From WJKG01 sp964627305 (GTDB lineage Bacteria > Zixibacteria > MSB-5A5 > GN15 > FEB-12): DNA of 64,000 bases. The notes under the pieces were generated by a model. The model made no database searches. It saw only the letters and a list, made by a program, of their open reading frames with translations, and was not told the DNA's origin. Of this stretch, positions 61,383 to 64,000 are shown piece after piece (position 1 is the first letter of the stretch; every line of letters begins with the position of its first letter). The DNA lies in assembly GCA_964627305.1 (NCBI GenBank), contig CAZVHP010000001.1, forward strand, positions 613,638 through 677,637, written 5' to 3'. Made by a program: the position numbers and the translations under genes.

Positions 61383-63341
61383 GTGGCAAGGAAACCAAGG
61401 CTACTTACCCGGGAGTTGAGATTCCTGGGGCTTGTGTTTGTCTTCTCGATGCTCATGTTGACGTGTTTCCGGCTTCTGTTCCTGCTGGTCTACGGCACTC
61501 ATTTCGGCAGTGTGCCTGCAGGGGAGATACTGCTCGCTCACGTGCACGGTCTTCGATTCGATGCTGCGACTTGCGCTATTGGGCTGGGCGGGGCGCTGGT
61601 GCTGTCCGGGTTGCCGGTGGTGAATCGTATCTATCTGTTCCGTTGGCTGTGGATACTCGTGGCCACGGGCGTGGTGGCGGTGCTGTTCCTGTTGTCGGTG
61701 GCCGATCTGCAATACTTCCGTCACTCGGGTAAACGGCTGGGTTACGAGGCGTTTGCATATCTTGATAGCAGCATTCTGCCGATTCTGCGAACCTCTGCAG
61801 CGGACCAACCCCACTATATAGTACTGGCGCTGGTGTTCCTGGCCGTGTTCGTCCTGCTGGCGCGGGTTGTTGTTCGCCGGATGGATCTGATCCGCCCTGA
61901 ACCGGTGACGTGGAAGACGTATGTCCTTGTGTATCTGATTCTGGCTCCGGTACTGTTTGTCTTTGCAAGGGGCGGTGTCCAGAGAGTGCCCCTGGGGATA
62001 TCCGACTCGTTCATCAGCTCGCACAGTGCTGTGAGCACTCTGACGATCAACGGCCCTTATCTTGCTTTCCGGTCGCTGGGCAAGCAGGTGCGGGTTAACC
62101 TGATGGATTCGGAGCAGGCCCGGCGTATCGCCACGCAGATGCTGGGCATTCGCAGTGAGGATGTGATCGATCCGGACTACCCGATACTTGTCAGAACCGC
62201 CCGCGAGTCAGACACGGCGTTGCCGTACAATGTGGTGATCATACTCCTGGAGAGCTGGGCCGGGAAGTTCGTGGGGCCAAATGGCGACACGCTGGGGGTC
62301 ACGCCGCGCTTAAATCGTCTGGCCGAGCAGGGGCTGCTGTTCAATCGCTTTTTCGCCAGCGGGTTTCGGTCGACCTCGGGGCTGTTCTGTACGCTGACCG
62401 GGATTTGTGACCAGGTGGGCAAACCGGTGATGCGTCGCGCCGAACTGAGCAACAACTTCGGCTCGCTGAGCAACCTGCTGCGGAAGCAGGGCTACCGGAA
62501 TATCTTTGTGTATGGCGGGGCACTGGATTTTGACAATGTCGACAATATGCTGGTGCACGAACGGTTCGATGTGATCGTGGGGCAGAAGGATTTCCGGGGG
62601 TGTGACGACATGGAGGGGGCATGGGGGTTCGCCGATGAATGCATCTACAGCCGTGCCCACAAGGAATTCCTGCGCTGCGGTGATCAGCCGTTTTTCGGCA
62701 TGGTGTTCACGGTGAGCAGTCATGCTCCGTATGACCTGCCCGATGAGCGTTTTGCCATTTTCGATGAGTCGCATCATCCCGACCATGCGTTTCTCAATGC
62801 CTGTCACTATGCCGACTGGGCGCTTGGGGAGTATTTGCAGAAGGCGCAGGCGGCCGGATACCTTGAGAATACGATCTTTGTCATAACCAGTGACCACACC
62901 TACCACGGCGGCAATCTCGACCTGTTCGAGAACCAGCACATTCCGTTGTTGCTGTATGCGCCGGGGTTGATCGAGCCGGGTGTACGGGCGACTATCGGGT
63001 CCCAGGTGGATATTTTGCCGACTGTGGCCGCGCTGCTGGACCTGCCGCATCGCGCGGCCCTTGGTCGGGACCTGCTGAGTGTGGATGAGAAGGACGGTTT
63101 CGCGCTGTGGGTGGCCGGGCAGGGTGTCGGCTGGGCGGAGAAGGATTACATCGCGCTGGTGGGGCTGGATGGCCGCAGGCCGGCGGTGTATGACCTTCGC
63201 ACGCGGGATTTCGGTACGAACATCGCCGCGCAGGATACGATGCTGGCGGACAGTATCAGGTTGCGGGCGGGGGCGTTGTATCAGCTAAGCTCGGACCTTC
63301 TGCGGAGTAACAGCATTATTCCGGCGGAGTATATCGAGTAG
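61383..63341 (+). CDS. LTA-synthase-family sulfatase (phosphoglycerol/phosphoethanolamine transferase-like)
   Basis: 652 residues from a GTG at 61383 with GGAGG 7 nt upstream; the open frame extends to 61317 without support. Five membrane helices lie within residues 1-215, then an extracytoplasmic alkaline-phosphatase-fold domain. Metal-site and nucleophile motifs of the LtaS-like group are visible: 'VVIILLESWAGKFVG', 'GFRSTSGLFCTLTG' with the Thr/Ser nucleophile, and 'VITSDHTYHGG'. The family transfers phosphoglycerol or similar groups from phospholipids to surface polymers or glycolipids. In an LPS-bearing cell it more likely decorates lipid A, core or periplasmic glucans. The 283-bp gap before it, to the divergent OPT gene, shows no convincing gene. 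Confidence 0.92.
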   Translation: MARKPRLLTRELRFLGLVFVFSMLMLTCFRLLFLLVYGTHFGSVPAGEILLAHVHGLRFDAATCAIGLGGALVLSGLPVVNRIYLFRWLWILVATGVVAVLFLLSVADLQYFRHSGKRLGYEAFAYLDSSILPILRTSAADQPHYIVLALVFLAVFVLLARVVVRRMDLIRPEPVTWKTYVLVYLILAPVLFVFARGGVQRVPLGISDSFISSHSAVSTLTINGPYLAFRSLGKQVRVNLMDSEQARRIATQMLGIRSEDVIDPDYPILVRTARESDTALPYNVVIILLESWAGKFVGPNGDTLGVTPRLNRLAEQGLLFNRFFASGFRSTSGLFCTLTGICDQVGKPVMRRAELSNNFGSLSNLLRKQGYRNIFVYGGALDFDNVDNMLVHERFDVIVGQKDFRGCDDMEGAWGFADECIYSRAHKEFLRCGDQPFFGMVFTVSSHAPYDLPDERFAIFDESHHPDHAFLNACHYADWALGEYLQKAQAAGYLENTIFVITSDHTYHGGNLDLFENQHIPLLLYAPGLIEPGVRATIGSQVDILPTVAALLDLPHRAALGRDLLSVDEKDGFALWVAGQGVGWAEKDYIALVGLDGRRPAVYDLRTRDFGTNIAAQDTMLADSIRLRAGALYQLSSDLLRSNSIIPAEYIE

Positions 63342-63404
63342 TTGGGGGGGGGAGGGGGGAGACCGTCAACCGCTCGGGCCGCTGCACCAATCAACTAACC
63401 AGCT

Positions 63405-63899
63405 CTACGACCGCAGTTTGTCGATGAGGGCACCAACTGAGGCGCCGACTCCGCCACCCACGGCGCCCGCCACAAAACCCCACCCCGCTGCGGCAAGAAT
63501 GTCACCATCGGACATCCTTTGGTAACCGGCGATCAATACCCAGACCACGGCACCGGCCAGTGCGCCGATCTTGCCGAGGAGGTAAACGTAATCGGGCTTC
63601 TTCCCCTGCGAGTGATCTTCAACGGTGTGTTCGATTGTCGGCCTAGCCGCCGGTTCGTCGCTGCTCTTTGGGCCTCCGACCGGCAGTTTGACCAGCATAG
63701 CCACGAACGATCCCCAGCCAATCAGGCCCAGCAGCGTGAGAATGATCCCGACGGTGATCATGTCTATACCGTACACCGGGCCAAGAAGTGACGCCGGCGC
63801 GGTCAGGAACCAGCACGCCACCGCGACGAGCCCGTAGACCATCGCAGTTGACCCGCGAAGTTTCTTCACGATGATAATGATGGACGCAATCGAGTTCAT
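63405..63899 (-). CDS. Small membrane protein with glycine-zipper C-terminus, unknown function
   Basis: 164 residues with four predicted membrane segments: about 20-40 ('MVYGLVAVACWFLTAPASLL'), 46-70, 108-124 and 132-158. The last is Gly/Ala-rich ('GFVAGAVGGGVGASVGALI'), a glycine-zipper pattern suited to helix packing or oligomer formation. A polar, charged loop (about 75-105) separates the pairs. No family is recognised. The upstream DNA has no ribosome binding site before the ATG at 63899. Confidence 0.6.
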   Translation of the reverse strand: MNSIASIIIIVKKLRGSTAMVYGLVAVACWFLTAPASLLGPVYGIDMITVGIILTLLGLIGWGSFVAMLVKLPVGGPKSSDEPAARPTIEHTVEDHSQGKKPDYVYLLGKIGALAGAVVWVLIAGYQRMSDGDILAAAGWGFVAGAVGGGVGASVGALIDKLRS

Positions 63900-63924
63900 G
63901 TCAAGAGTTGTGTAAATTGTTTTT

Positions 63925-64000
63925 TCAAGCAGCGTGCTTTTCGGCCTGATTGTTTGTCGTTTTTCTGACCTCGATTCCGTCTTTGAACGTCACTCCATCC
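63925..64000 (-). CDS. Possible C-terminal end of an upstream gene (partial)
   Basis: On the minus strand a frame open from the window edge gives 24 codons ('DGVTFKDGIEVRK...KHAA') ending in TGA at 63927-63925, 25 bp before the membrane-protein gene. Composition looks protein-like and the position suits an operon partner, but the length is too short to be sure. Confidence 0.3.
   Translation of the reverse strand, partial: DGVTFKDGIEVRKTTNNQAEKHAA

Noticed and set aside
61145..61732. 195-codon plus-strand frame before the LTA-synthase-like gene
   Set aside because: It overlaps 350 bp of the well-supported transferase gene in another frame, shows no domain and has no ribosome binding site. 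The first 60 codons look mildly protein-like but not enough to call.

Overview
This 64 kb window is a GC-rich, densely coding bacterial chromosome segment with about 50 protein genes. I found no tRNA, rRNA, CRISPR array, transposase or phage structural gene. The likely source is an uncultured FCB-group lineage of the Zixibacteria / Marinimicrobia kind. This rests on secreted proteins ending in dockerin-like repeats of the form 'GDVN..VNV.DL..LV.YLF.GGP', tandem BACON-like domains, a eukaryotic-type citrate synthase, and LPS genes that imply an outer membrane. Nothing in the window is a formal taxonomic marker, so this is inference.

Layout. 1-6354: the 3' end of lon, then two exported dockerin-terminated proteins, one a BACON-repeat protein and one an M1 aminopeptidase. 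6514-8327 (minus): a two-gene ATPase + DUF4276/TOPRIM cassette resembling OLD-type phage-defence pairs. An orphan plus-strand terminator lies behind it. 8767-17493 (plus): miaB, a large GAF/receiver protein with a degenerate kinase core, an HDOD protein carrying a lone kinase-dimerization-like helix, aroC and pepA. 17669-23767 (minus): an exported propeller protein, a 1211-residue pyruvate:ferredoxin oxidoreductase, dcd and an Rrf2 regulator. 24004-31005 (plus): cobO, an NDUFA9-like SDR, trxB, a structured non-coding stretch and two orphan sensor kinases. 31115-39354 (minus): citrate synthase, then prfB-pta-aspC-pckA-fmdB-FAD oxidase. 39533-50432 (plus): MBL hydrolase, PHP phosphatase, MPG glycosylase, glutamate dehydrogenase, an M50 protease with a lipoprotein, an MsbA-like ABC exporter with two LPS glycosyltransferases, and rel. 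50505-63899: an M28 peptidase (minus); zinc-ribbon, TPR, metal permease, comF, xerC and degenerate GGDEF genes (plus); GT39-TPR and OPT genes (minus); an LTA-synthase-like sulfatase (plus); and a small membrane protein (minus).

How the genes fit together. PFOR, Pta, PEPCK, aspartate aminotransferase, citrate synthase and glutamate dehydrogenase describe central carbon and nitrogen flux around acetyl-CoA, oxaloacetate and 2-oxoglutarate, with ferredoxin as an electron carrier. The exported peptidases, PepA and the OPT transporter fit growth on proteins and peptides.

Points of most interest: (1) a family resemblance among three 'H-x-x-N-N' kinase-dimerization segments, one with the phospho-accepting His replaced by Asn and one lacking any ATPase domain; (2) the ATPase-DUF4276 cassette; (3) four genes whose -10 box lies 6-9 nt before the start codon with no Shine-Dalgarno sequence, suggesting leaderless mRNAs; (4) a clear programmed +1 frameshift in prfB; (5) a 34-residue zinc-ribbon gene with a strong ribosome binding site; (6) an unexplained structured non-coding region at 26511-26866. 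All functional calls are from reading sequence motifs; no database search was run.
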